From Lepidodermella squamata (taxonomy: Eukaryota; Gastrotricha): a stretch of 64,000 bases of DNA. Location: NCBI GenBank assembly GCA_047495785.1, contig JBLDXI010000032.1, positions 2,418,001 through 2,482,000 on the forward strand, given 5' to 3'. The notes below the pieces were generated by a model, which made no database searches, had not been told where the DNA came from, and worked only from the letters and a program-made list of their open reading frames with translations. Numbering within the stretch: position 1 is the first letter of the stretch; the number at the start of each line of letters is the position of its first letter. Positions 1-9,912 of the stretch are shown one piece after another. Made by a program: the position numbers and the translations under genes.

Positions 1-15
1 TACGATGATTTTCAG

Positions 16-2292
16 AACTCTTGCAAGACATTATCGAGCAGAAGCCAAATGAGGCTGTTGGAGTTGAAAACGTGATTATTGTCGACAATCTGCCCATCGT
101 CCCACCGGAAAAGAAGTCCAAGCTGTACAACGCGATTGTTAAGCTATTCGATAAAATTGGCCCAGTGAAAAGCAACTTCTTTCCTGATGATGCTAGTGGT
201 CAAACAAAGGGGTAATTGTCATGACATTTGATGTTAGGGCGATATGAATTTTTGCTTCAACTTGCAGATACGTATTCCTGGAGTTCGAAAACAAAGACGT
301 AGCCCAGGCTGCCTTAGTGGCCGTGAACGGTTTCAGGCTCGATAGGCAACACACCTTGGTTGCAAACATGTTCACTGATATTGAAAAGTAACTCCATCAT
401 CCATGCTGTGACGTGGATTGATTTTTTCCATTGATTTTAGGTTCCAGAACGTTGACGAAAATTTCGTTCGCCCTGAGCCGTTGCCCTATCGGAATCATGG
501 AAACTTGTACAGCTGGCTTCAGCAACCCGACGCTTATGATCAGTTGGTCACTGTTAGCAAGTCCGACGAAATGGTCACGATTTTCCAAAGTGCTCGCAAA
601 AATCTTGTCAAAATTATTGACAAAAGACGTTGGACAGAGACGGATTACGTCGTTTGGTCGCCATCTGGAAAGTACCTAGGCACCGTTCATCAAAAAGGTG
701 TTGCCCTGTGGGGAAGTGAAGACTTTCACCAGATCGCTCGTTTTGCTCACAATAATTGCAAGTCGCTCGAATTTTCGACATGTGAGCGCTTTATTATCAC
801 CTTCCGTCGGCCAACCAGTGTTGCCGAAGATCCTGGATCAGTTATTGTGTGGGAAATCAGGGATCAATCGAACAGACGTCAGTTCAAATCTGACGGATAT
901 CAGGATAACTCCGGATTTAAATGGAACGCCAACGGATCTTACCTTGCTAGATGCATGCCCGATTCGTCTAAAATTGCAATTTACGAGACGAAAACATTCA
1001 GCCTTCTCGACAAACGACCCCTCGATGTCCCTCACGTTCGAGAAATCGAATGGAATCCTGTTTATGACCAGCTTGCCTGCTGGTGCGCGGAGGCTGGCCA
1101 AACACCTGCTCGTATTCTCATCTTCGGTCTTCCTTCCAAGAATGAATTGCGTTCTGTGAACGTTTTCACGGCGATTGGCTGCCAGCTTTTCTGGCATCCT
1201 GAAGGCACCTACATGGCCGCTAAGGTCGACAAATATTCTAAAATTAAAAAAGACGGCGGTCAAACCAAGTATACTGTAAGCTATTTCTTGCTTCGTTGTA
1301 ATGTCAGGCTTTACACTACTTATTAACAGGGTCTCAGTCAGAATCTTCATATTTTCTGGTGCAAGGCCCGAGAGAAGGACATTCCTGTCGAACTTGTTGA
1401 ATTGAAGGGTCCTTTGAATGCTCTCAACTGGGAACCAGCGGGCGGTAACAGGTTCGCAGTTTCGATTGGAGAAACCGACACCGAAGTCATCGTCTATCGT
1501 GTTGCGGCCTCTAAGGTCGAAATCCAAGTTTCGCTACCCATGACTCAAGTCCGGGTTCGTTGCAACGGCGTTTTCTGGTCACCGGCAGGTGGCGTCTTTG
1601 TGATAACTGCCAAGGACGGATCGATGGAGTTCTACGACGCAAACGAGTGCCAGGTCATGTCGTCCGAGGCGAAACAAAACAAGCCTGCCTTCTACGAATG
1701 GGACCCGACTGGTCGGTACTTCATGTCTGCCAGCTTGGTTCACAAGAACACGATCGAAAACGGCTTGATCATCTGGTCGGCAACCGGTCGCAAGGTCGCT
1801 GAGCTGAAGAAGGATGGCCTGTCTTTCTGCAAGTGGCGCCCGCGCCCGCCATCTCTCCTGCCCCCAGACCAGCAAGCTGAGCTGAAGAAAAACCTCAAGA
1901 AATACACGAAACGCTTCGACGAAGAGGACAGGAAAAAGCTCAGCAAAGCCACAAAGGTAACTTCTATATTCAGGTCAGAATTCTCGGATTATTAAGGTGG
2001 AATTTTTCTCTATTCTAGGAGCAACTCGAAGTGCGCCGCGCCAAAATGGATGAGTACATCAAGTGGCGCAAATACCTCGTTGATCAGCGTGATCAGCTGT
2101 TGGCTGAAGTCGATGGTTAGTTCTTGGTTCTTTGAATTTCTTTATTTGATCTGTGATTTTCTTCTCTCAGAGGAAGTTGGCTACATCGCGCATTTGTTGA
2201 CGGCCGAGCGGGAAAAGCAGTTGGTGGATGGAGGTTACGTTGAAGAAACCCGGGAAGTTCTCGAAAACGTTGACGAGGAACTGGCGCAATAG
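16..2292 (+). CDS. eif3b: Eukaryotic translation initiation factor 3 subunit B (5' part missing)
   Basis: Scaffold subunit of the eIF3 complex, which loads initiator tRNA and mRNA on the 40S ribosome in the cytosol. Six exons are visible: 16-211, 268-387, 441-1275, 1330-1956, 2019-2116 and 2171-2292, all in phase, giving 665 codons plus stop. The first exons encode the RRM (GYVFLEF at the second junction corresponds to RNP1). The long middle exons encode the WD-like beta propeller, with repeated WSP and WNP turns, and the C-terminal exons encode a charged helical tail (EYIKWRKYLVDQRDQLL). The first base of coding follows a TTTTCAG acceptor, so the start codon lies outside the window. Length fits the family (about 700-815 aa) minus an N-terminus. 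Identification is strong from colinear domain order; exact splice sites are my reading. Confidence 0.93.
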
Positions 2293-2831
2293 AGTGGCTA
2301 TATAGACACTGCAAATTCAACTCGTTTCAGCTGGCCATGCATGTGTGTCCAACTACTAAATTAGTACAGCTACTGTTACTGACGCTTTAATTGATTTTTC
2401 AATATATAAAGTCAAATTCACCATAAATGTGCTAAAAGATGTAATACAAAGCCGGTTATTATTGGCACGGCGCGCCGCTGCTCACGTGGTGTGTAAAAAT
2501 AATATTCTGTATGTGTGTGTTCCGTCATTCCATTGCGCGGCGTTGTGACAAGGTGATTGTGAAACAGAAATCGTGCCCAATCGTGATTTGACATTGTTAT
2601 TTTCAAACTGGTTGCCTCGCTAATTATAGTTTTCTTCCAGCAAAATGACAATTTCTTTCACGCGGTTGGTGATTGTAGTTTCTGTTTCAGTCAGTCGGTC
2701 GGTGGTTTGGTGAAGTGAACGAGCTTTGGGTATTGAAAATCTGAAAATATTAATAATAATAAGCGTATAAGAATAAAGAGGAAGGTTTCGGTGCCTGATG
2801 TTTCCTTTCGATTTCACGCTATGCTGAGTAT
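2293..2831. other. Convergent 3' intergenic region
   Basis: About 540 bases between the stop of the eIF3B gene and the stop of the GPCR on the other strand. AT-rich, with short TG runs near 2510. It presumably holds both 3' UTRs. I see no coding or RNA feature. Confidence 0.5.
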
Positions 2832-5074
2832 TTACAAGAGCCGTCCGTACGCTAGAGGTGTCACGATTGTGTTGACCTGATCATGGAAAATTACTGCATT
2901 TGAAGTGCAAATTGCTATTTCGGAAAATTTACGAGCAATAGCAGCCGCAAGTGGGAGGTGTAGCGTAGAAAATTTGGCATTATTTCGGCGCGAAATCGCT
3001 CAGTAAAAATGAACTCAACCGCAAATTGCAGTGAGATTTCCGGGAAACCCGTCAGGACAAAGCAAATCAGGACAAATGCCAACGTGTTCCTGTTGAAATA
3101 GAAAGTAACTTTCAGAATTGATAAAAAGTGGAAATAGTAACTGTTCCTACGACTGGTTTTCAAAATTTTACCCATTATATGGCAAATCTCAATTTGGTTT
3201 CTAATTAATTCATGGAACTTGATCAGGGTTGAACTGGCGGAGTTCAATACAGTGAAAGTTGTTTAAACCGGACCGGTCTAAACCGGACTTTCTCTAAACC
3301 GGACGATTTCGGGTGGCTCGATCCGAAAATGTGGACTTTACATTATAATTTTATTGTCTAAACCGGACTCTCTAAACCGGACTGGTGTATAAACCGGACG
3401 GATTTGGGGCTCGAAGTCCGGTTTATGCAATAAAAAGGCCAATTTTCTATATAATTTTGAAGAAAGTGCCAGCCCCTGCCTGACAAGAGTAGCCTCAAAA
3501 TTTCGAAAAAAATTTAACTTCCAAATTATTGCGAATATAGCTGAATATGTTGATTATTTATATTAAAATTGTCAATTCCGTACTCAAAAACTATTACTTA
3601 GCTTGTAAAACTTGAAAATTCCATGAATTTTACGTGGTATTTCCTATACCGGACTCAGTCCGGTTTAAAATAATTCGGACTTTCTCTAAACCGGACGATT
3701 TTGCCTGGCACGACCTTAGTCCGGTTTAGACAACTTTCACTGTATTTAATATCATCCAAATTCCTAATTTCTTCGGTTCATGAATATAATTAAAACGTAC
3801 ACAAGGCGTCTGCGGTTGATGAGGATATCTGTCTCATCCATAAAACGTTGACGATTTTTAGGATTAGCTGGTTCTGTTTCTGAAACTCGGAAAACATATT
3901 CGTTGTGGTCATGGACCTCACTCAGCCGCTTTATGTTTTGACTAGATCGACGGATGTATCGATTGTCGTGACCATGGTTCATAATTGCAATAGTAGAAAA
4001 TCGCTGCGGTAGTAGGTTATACTCGCTAACACTGGAAATTCTTTTAAAGTTCGGCCCGATGGTATCGTCACTTGGTCGCAAAGAGTTCACGGTCTGACTA
4101 TAATGAGTGTTGGAAAACTGAACAGTTGAAGCATTCGCCAATGTTTTTGCGACTGAGATCCGCTTCAAGCATACGCGCAAAACGGCGATACTTTTCGCGA
4201 AGAGGAAAAGACAAGCGGCAGATAACGGAACCCACAACCCAGCGACAGGCGTCTGAATAGCCGAGGCTTGGCATTTCAGGGCCTTGCGGCAGTAATTTTG
4301 AACCGTTGTAGCAGATTCAAATGTGACCGCCCAAGCATCGTCCAGCTTTGTTGAATATTTACCATCTTTCGCAGGTAGGCAAGTGGCCTCAGACAAGCCT
4401 GTAGGCGACGCTAGACCAAGAACTGAGCATAACGTGCTGACAAAAATGACAAAAATCAAGCCAATAAATGACGCAAGCTTCATAGACGCAGTTAATTGCG
4501 GTGCGGAAAATCTGCGACGACGGACGGCCGAGACAGCTGGTTTACAAATGGCGACGTAATTTTCGACAGTTAACGCAAACATGGCGCACATCACAACTAA
4601 TTGCCAGAATGATGTAACTCCGCGCTCGTGAAGCACCCTCACACAAGGAATCCAAGCTCCTAAGCTGAGGCCGTAAAGTGTTAGAGAAGCCAGTTCAACT
4701 ACGTGGCTCGCGCTAACTAACGAATTTACGACAGCCATTGCTCCTACGAAAATTCTCTGGGCTGAGAAGTTCTGCAGGACGCCATCTGGGCGACGAGACA
4801 GGACAGCGACAAAAAATAGGACAATATTGAGAAGAAATCCTAGCGTTGATAGGATGAGGTAGATGAATTCGAAATCGTTGACTCTATAGAAACTGCTTGT
4901 CAAGTTACTAGCGTGATGTGGAGTTGCAGCATTGGACGCAAGCTTCCATGTCACATCGCGAGCTAATTCGTCCGCTCGACTGGCAAATTGTCTGTACTCG
5001 TTCGCTGGTAGGGAAACTTTTAAGCCAGCTTTCGGTGTTACGAAGTTATCGTTGTAAAATAGCGGTTGAAGCAT
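2832..5074 (-). CDS. Rhodopsin-like G-protein-coupled receptor, probable peptide-type orphan
   Basis: Seven-helix receptor of the plasma membrane; ligand unknown. I join three exons: 5074-3801, 3089-2933 and 2876-2832, in phase, 491 aa. The first carries TM1 to TM5: a TM3 cysteine (WIPCV), a DRY box changed to ENY (TVENYVAIC), an ECL2 cysteine, and a long Ser-rich third loop. Read alone, this ORF stops at 3764 just where TM6 should begin. A GTACGT donor at 3799-3800 and a TTTCAACAG acceptor at 3090-3091 restore TM6, and a 45-nt last exon gives TM7 with a TPLAYG version of NPxxY. The middle intron is 711 nt, mostly a MITE. An upstream reading frame at 5285-5085 could add an N-terminal exon, but the implied 34-nt intron is too short to trust. 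Confidence 0.75.
3250..3742 (+). mobile_element. MITE, pogo/Tigger-like terminal inverted repeats, copy 1
   Basis: A 493-bp non-coding element flanked by TA on both sides (3248-3249, 3743-3744). Its ends are inverted repeats beginning CAGTGAAAGTTGT followed by TAAACCGGAC. The 10-mer TAAACCGGAC or its complement recurs many times inside, arranged as a large palindrome-like set. A second copy in the opposite orientation is at 27660-28145. TA duplication and a CAGT-start TIR point to the Tc1/mariner-pogo superfamily; that class call is by analogy. It lies in an intron of the surrounding GPCR gene. Confidence 0.85.
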
Positions 5075-5401
5075 TACTCAAAAATCAAGGATACGTCTGT
5101 AGCTTTTTACCTATAACTGAACAAGCGCCCTGGGGCTCGAGACGTTTTTCAATTGTGATAATGTAAGCGTCAATTTTCATGACTGATCCATCATGCGCGA
5201 ATGCATTCAATTTCACAGAAGTAGTCCGAGAATAAACACCTACGTGACGAAGCCAGGTAAGTTCATTTGAGAGTAGTGAAACCATTTATAAAAGCTTAGG
5301 ATAATTAAATGTGCACTTTACTCATCTTGGACGATCATAATATTATAGATAGCATCAGAGAGCATTAATTTACACCGGCATGGCATTGATTTTGAAAGCT
5401 T
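5075..5401. other. Intergenic: GPCR 5' region and kinase 3' end
   Basis: About 330 bases. On the minus strand, a TTTATAAATGG stretch near 5285 precedes an open frame (5285-5085) that may be 5' UTR or an N-terminal exon of the GPCR. Nothing else is supported. Confidence 0.35.
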
Positions 5402-6739
5402 TTAGTTAGGAGCCTTGAACTTCGCAACCCGAAGTCGAAGCAGGGATAGACGCTTTTTGGCCGCCGCATTTTGCACCTGGTCGTTGCTGTCTCCGCATTC
5501 GTCAACGGCTGTTTTAAGCGACGACTGCTCCTTTTTCTCAGCAATAATGTCCTGCCGAAATTAGGGGTTTGAATTTTACTTTTTCAACTTAAGTTTTCAA
5601 GTTACCTTGAGCGGCTTCTCCGGAAGTCCTTCGCACTTGTTCATCCAAGGTTGAGAGACAACTTGGGCAAAAGAGAGGCGCTTCTCTGGACAGGGTTCTA
5701 GTAAACCAGATATAAGTTCCAGGAGGTCGCTGTCGATGTAAGGCGAAATTTCCTCGGGAATCTTGGTCCATTCCTTACGCGTCTGCTTATCAATAAGCTT
5801 TGAGTCTGCTTCTTCGAAGGGAACAGTTCCAACAACCATTTCAAACAAAATGCAGCCCAGTGACCAAGTGTCTAATACAACGGTTAAATGCGTGATGATT
5901 TAAAGAAACTGGCTAACCTGCAATTTTCGGACAATATCGTTTATTGCCGATTACTTCGGGAGCTGCATAACACAAAGATCCACTGCAAAATAAAACAGAG
6001 CGCTGATCATTCAATTGAAATTAAAAATAATTACCACCAAGTATCCGACATTAATCTTCGGCCATTCTTTGATGGTCGAACTTTGCGTGAAAATCCAAGA
6101 TCTGCCAACTTGACATTTCCATCTTGATCAAGCAGTACATTCGCGGACTTGAGGTCTCGATGCACGATCTTCGAAGATCACGGAAAGTTTGAGCCGATTT
6201 TTAAATTTAATTCCTGGTAAAAACTCACGTTCATGGAATGAATATGCCTCACGACTTGAAGCAATTGGCCGAAGATTCGCCGGCAGTAACTTGGTGTCAT
6301 CGCTCCGTATTCCGCAATAACATCCTCCAAGCTGCCGCATTTGGCCCAGTCCATGACAATGAAAACACGGCCGACAGCTTCGAAGACGTCGTAAACCTTG
6401 ACGAAGTACTTGTGGCGGACTTCACGCAGAATTTCAAGCTCTCGTGGCAGAAACTTTTCGACTAGTTCCGAAGAATCGCTCTTCTTGTTGATGACTTTGA
6501 TGGCAAGCTCGCAACTCTTGTTGTAGACCCGCGTTGCGCGCCTGAAATCGCGACAAAAATATATCACCGCTCTTCAATCAACTCTCAATGGAAACTCACC
6601 AAACTTTTGCGCTCGAACCCTCTCCTATCAAACCTTTAAGTATGTAGCCTCGCAGGCGAAGTTCAGTTTGGACGCGACTTCGCCTGTCCAGCGTGATAGG
6701 TACCGGCGTTTCTGCTACGGAATGCTGGGCTTGCTCCAT
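5402..6739 (-). CDS. TSSK-like serine/threonine kinase
   Basis: Protein kinase closest in layout to the testis-specific serine kinase family, which acts in sperm formation in other animals. Six exons (6739-6600, 6541-6229, 6168-6038, 5982-5918, 5871-5606, 5551-5402) join in phase to 354 aa, a usual TSSK length. Visible motifs: Gly loop GEGSSAKVW, catalytic Lys in LAIKV, the TSSK-typical [11 protein letters not shown] helix C region, [13 protein letters not shown], an activation start DLG in place of [13 protein letters not shown], and DTWSLGCIL. The C-terminal tail after the kinase core is Lys-rich and short. Introns are 46-60 nt. The DLG change is conservative and need not abolish activity. 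Paralogue number (TSSK1, 2, 4 or 6) cannot be assigned by eye. Confidence 0.85.
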
Positions 6740-7444
6740 GTGAATAAAGTTTGAATAAGGGATTTTTAATAGAAAACTAAAATAGCTGCGTACAAATATG
6801 AATAGTTTAATTCTGGATCATTTCATTAAGCTGGATCTTTTGATTTGCTGATATTCCGCAAATTGATTAATTGTTACCGTCTAATACTGAATAACTTTTT
6901 TCATGTACCTAGTAACTGAGTTGGAGCAGTAGAATTTTCGAGGACAATCTCTGCAAAACTATGAAATACCGGAATATTCACAGTTAAAGTTTTCGCGTCC
7001 TCCGAACTCGGATTAGCTCGGATCGCGATGGTCTTGGATTAGCGAATCGACTGTTATTTCAAAAGTTGCGGGATACAACATTTATATGCATTGCTTTCAG
7101 GAAATGTTCCTAAAGCTTTAGCGACATGACCTCCGACTTGATAATGTACGGCGACAAATCACAAAACAAATTCATCCGCCCAACTGAAACTGCTATTGTA
7201 ACCTAAATGACTAATTCCAAACACCCTTTTGATACGTGTTGTGTAGTATTTGTGCCGCCACCGCTTACTGTTGACATGCTACAGCTATTTTGCCATCACG
7301 ACTCGAACGTCAGAAGCTACGATTCATCGCTTTCTTCATGAAAAAAACTCTCGCACGTTACACGCATTGTATTTAATGCACAAACAGTTCACATCTGCAG
7401 TCTATATTGGATCTATGAAGAAATTACCTGCTTGAAAAGAAAAC
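6740..7444. other. Divergent intergenic region
   Basis: About 700 bases between two genes transcribed away from each other, so it should contain both promoters. AT-rich. I see no clear TATA box, ORF or RNA gene. Confidence 0.4.
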
Positions 7445-9584
7445 ATGATAGCAAGACTTTCCTGTCTCATAATCTTGGCTGCCTGTTATGCTCATGTTAC
7501 GAATGGCCAAGGTCAAATCGATAACACGTTTTGCCCAACCTGCCCAAAGGAATGCCTAATATGGTGCGTTCGAGTCGTTAACAACACATCGCCTTGTGAG
7601 GTAGTCAAAACTAAAACAAATGACCGATGCAAACAGATGAAATGCATCAATTTCTACTGCGGATACCCAACTGCTTTGTTCTGCTCGGCAGCCGGAGTCG
7701 TCGACCGCAATTGTTCAGTGCCGAGTTCTTTGTTCGACGGCATGCCCGAAAGCTGCGGAGCATGGTTTAATTCACAAGTGAGATTCTTCATTGATATCAG
7801 TTTTTCAGACTAATTTTTTTTCTAGTGCAAAGTTGCATCCGCATTGCCACCAAATCCGCCATTCGCCCTAGCTGGACCAGACGATTCAACAGATGAACCG
7901 AGCAGCACTCCTGTTCCGCCTCGAAGACCAACCCCGCCCCATGAAGCAGGCTGTCCGGGCTGTCCTGATGCATGTGGTTCATTGTGCACTCAAACAATGG
8001 CATTCGTCGCCCCTTGTCAAATTTCTGTGACGAAACCGGATATTGATCAAGAGAAATGCAAACCGGAGCAATGCCACAATTCCTACTGTTACTCGCCCCA
8101 TGAGTTTTACTGCAACGACCAGGGGGAAGTCGACATCAATTGTTCGAAAGACCAAACAATGATCCAACTCTTCGCGAACTCATCCGATGCTTGCCGAAAC
8201 TGGTACTTCGGACAGGTAAGTCTCATCCTTAATGTATGGTGATTCGTTTACAGTGTCCTGTTTACAGTGTAGAAAGCGGCCGCCACCTTCTCGAGATAAC
8301 TGGACAACAGGCGTACCCAAGGAGAGACCTTCAAGACTCCCAGTGCAAAGTTTAGCCGGACCGGATGATCAAGATGCAAAACAGGACGTTCCGCAACCGG
8401 CTGATACGGCCAAGTTCTGTGAGCCGTCATGTCCTGCATCTTGCGGCGACCTATGCACTGCAAGTGAATCTTCGGGCGAGGACGTTTGCAACGCAGTGAA
8501 GACGCAATATCCTGAATGCTCTGAGCTGCACTGTAATAACATGATGTGCAAGACTCCATTCGCCATATTTTGCACTGAAGACTACAAAGTTAATGCGCAA
8601 TGCTCAACTCAGCGACCGGGAGCCATACAGTTTCTAAATTCGACCTCTGAGGAGTGTCGCAATTGGTTCGCAGGATTGGTTAGCTTTGCCTTTCCTACAC
8701 AATTCTTGTACAAATTTGTCTTTACTTATAGTGTGTACCTCGAAGGACCAAAATGCCCAACTCAGAGCCAAGACCAACACGCCAGCCGCCAAACAACAAC
8801 AGACCTGAAGAGCACAAGTGCGACGAAACCTGCCCGTCGCAATGCGGCCGGATGTGCAGGATGGTGAATGCGTTTGTTGCACCTTGCCGGCCCCGTTCTT
8901 CAGCGGAATGCCCTGCGGAAAAGTGCCAGAACTTTTATTGCAACACACCGTTCGCCCTATTCTGCAAGGCTAACCAAGAAATCGATCGAAACTGTACAGA
9001 CCCAGCCGCTTCAATGTTCATAGATTCGGATATACCTGCTTGCCGCGAATGGATAGTCAATAAGGTGAGAAATTTACAATTCATGAAATTTACAATTGTT
9101 AACAAATCATTTTTTACAGTGTAAGGCCAGCGGAACTATGCTTTCGGAGCCGACAAAATCTTTGGTAAAACGGGAAGCTGCTGTTGAGGACGAATCGACC
9201 ACAATTCGAACCTCTCCAAAACTCAACCGGATAATAGTCGGTCGAACTCCCCGACCATTACGCCCGTTACGATTTAGGCCATGTACAAATGATTGCCCAG
9301 TAGCTGAATGCGGCGAGAATTTGTGTAGACTTAGCGAAGCTGTCAGATCTCCATGCTTGCCGTTCCCGAGTGACGCCTCGCCCCAGTGCCCACCAACCAA
9401 CTGTTTGGACTTGTATTGCGGAGCTCCTTTCGCTCTCTATTGCCAAGCTAACGGAGAAATCGACACGAATTGCACGAATAATGAAATCGCAAATCAATAC
9501 CTTTCAAGCAATAGCACAGTATGCTCGGCTTGGCTTTTACAAAAATGTCAGAGCTTTATTTCAAGCAAGCTTGAAGGAGATTGA
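7445..9584 (+). CDS. Secreted protein of five 12-cysteine repeats, one repeat per exon
   Basis: Function unknown; I recognise no named domain. Five exons (7445-7777, 7826-8215, 8268-8678, 8732-9064, 9120-9584) all join in phase 0, giving 643 aa. Residues 1-21 are a signal peptide (LIILAACYAHVTNG). Each exon encodes one domain of about 85 residues. Domain 1 spacing is C-x2-C-x3-C-x3-C-x9-C-x10-C-x4-C-x4-C-x7-C-x9-C-x13-C-x7-C; domains 2 to 5 keep nearly all of it. Every intron sits immediately before the codon of the last cysteine. Conserved marks include FYC, a hydrophobic pair before the next C (ALFC), VDxNC[ST], and CxxW. Linkers are Pro- and charge-rich. There is no transmembrane segment. 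A single-domain relative lies at 17521-18221. Likely extracellular matrix, cuticle or defence, but that is a guess. Confidence 0.82.
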
Positions 9585-9625
9585 CTTTGTTTCTAAGCTG
9601 ATTAAAGAGAAGCTAAAACGTGAAA

Positions 9626-9631
9626 AATAAA
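9626..9631 (+). terminator. Poly(A) signal AATAAA
   Basis: Canonical AATAAA 41 bases after the stop codon of the five-repeat cysteine protein gene, on the same strand. Confidence 0.6.
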
Positions 9632-9912
9632 CATAGCTATATATTTGCATTGTACACCGTATAAGTTTGGTTATCTAATTGAGAGTTAGGAAGCTTCGGC
9701 ATCCAAAAACGCAAGGAAAATCCGCTGTTCTCTATCATCACTAAAAGAGGAAAACTTGAAAATTCAGCGAATTTATTCCGAAGATTGTTTATTGCACTCA
9801 ATCAAGCTGGACTACTTATACCAGCGGCAAAAATATAAAGGAAGATGAAGGCTGAATAGGTCTTCGCTTCAATCGAAAGACCTGGATGTTCCCGTGTAAC
9901 TTGAACAATCCT
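9632..9912. other. Convergent 3' intergenic region
   Basis: About 280 bases between the poly(A) signal of the repeat protein and the stop of the minus-strand ZIP gene. Nothing else seen. Confidence 0.4.

Noticed and set aside
698-1159. Second plus-strand frame inside the eIF3B middle exon
   Set aside because: Shadow of the eIF3B frame, which alone matches the propeller sequence.
2915-3247. Stand-alone 110-codon minus-strand ORF
   Set aside because: Its middle part is the TM6 exon of the GPCR; acceptor, donor and phases fit, and no independent start or motif was found.
5085-5285. Separate small protein upstream of the GPCR
   Set aside because: It could be an N-terminal exon or leader of the GPCR, but the only in-phase intron would be 34 nt, too short; listed only as a possibility.
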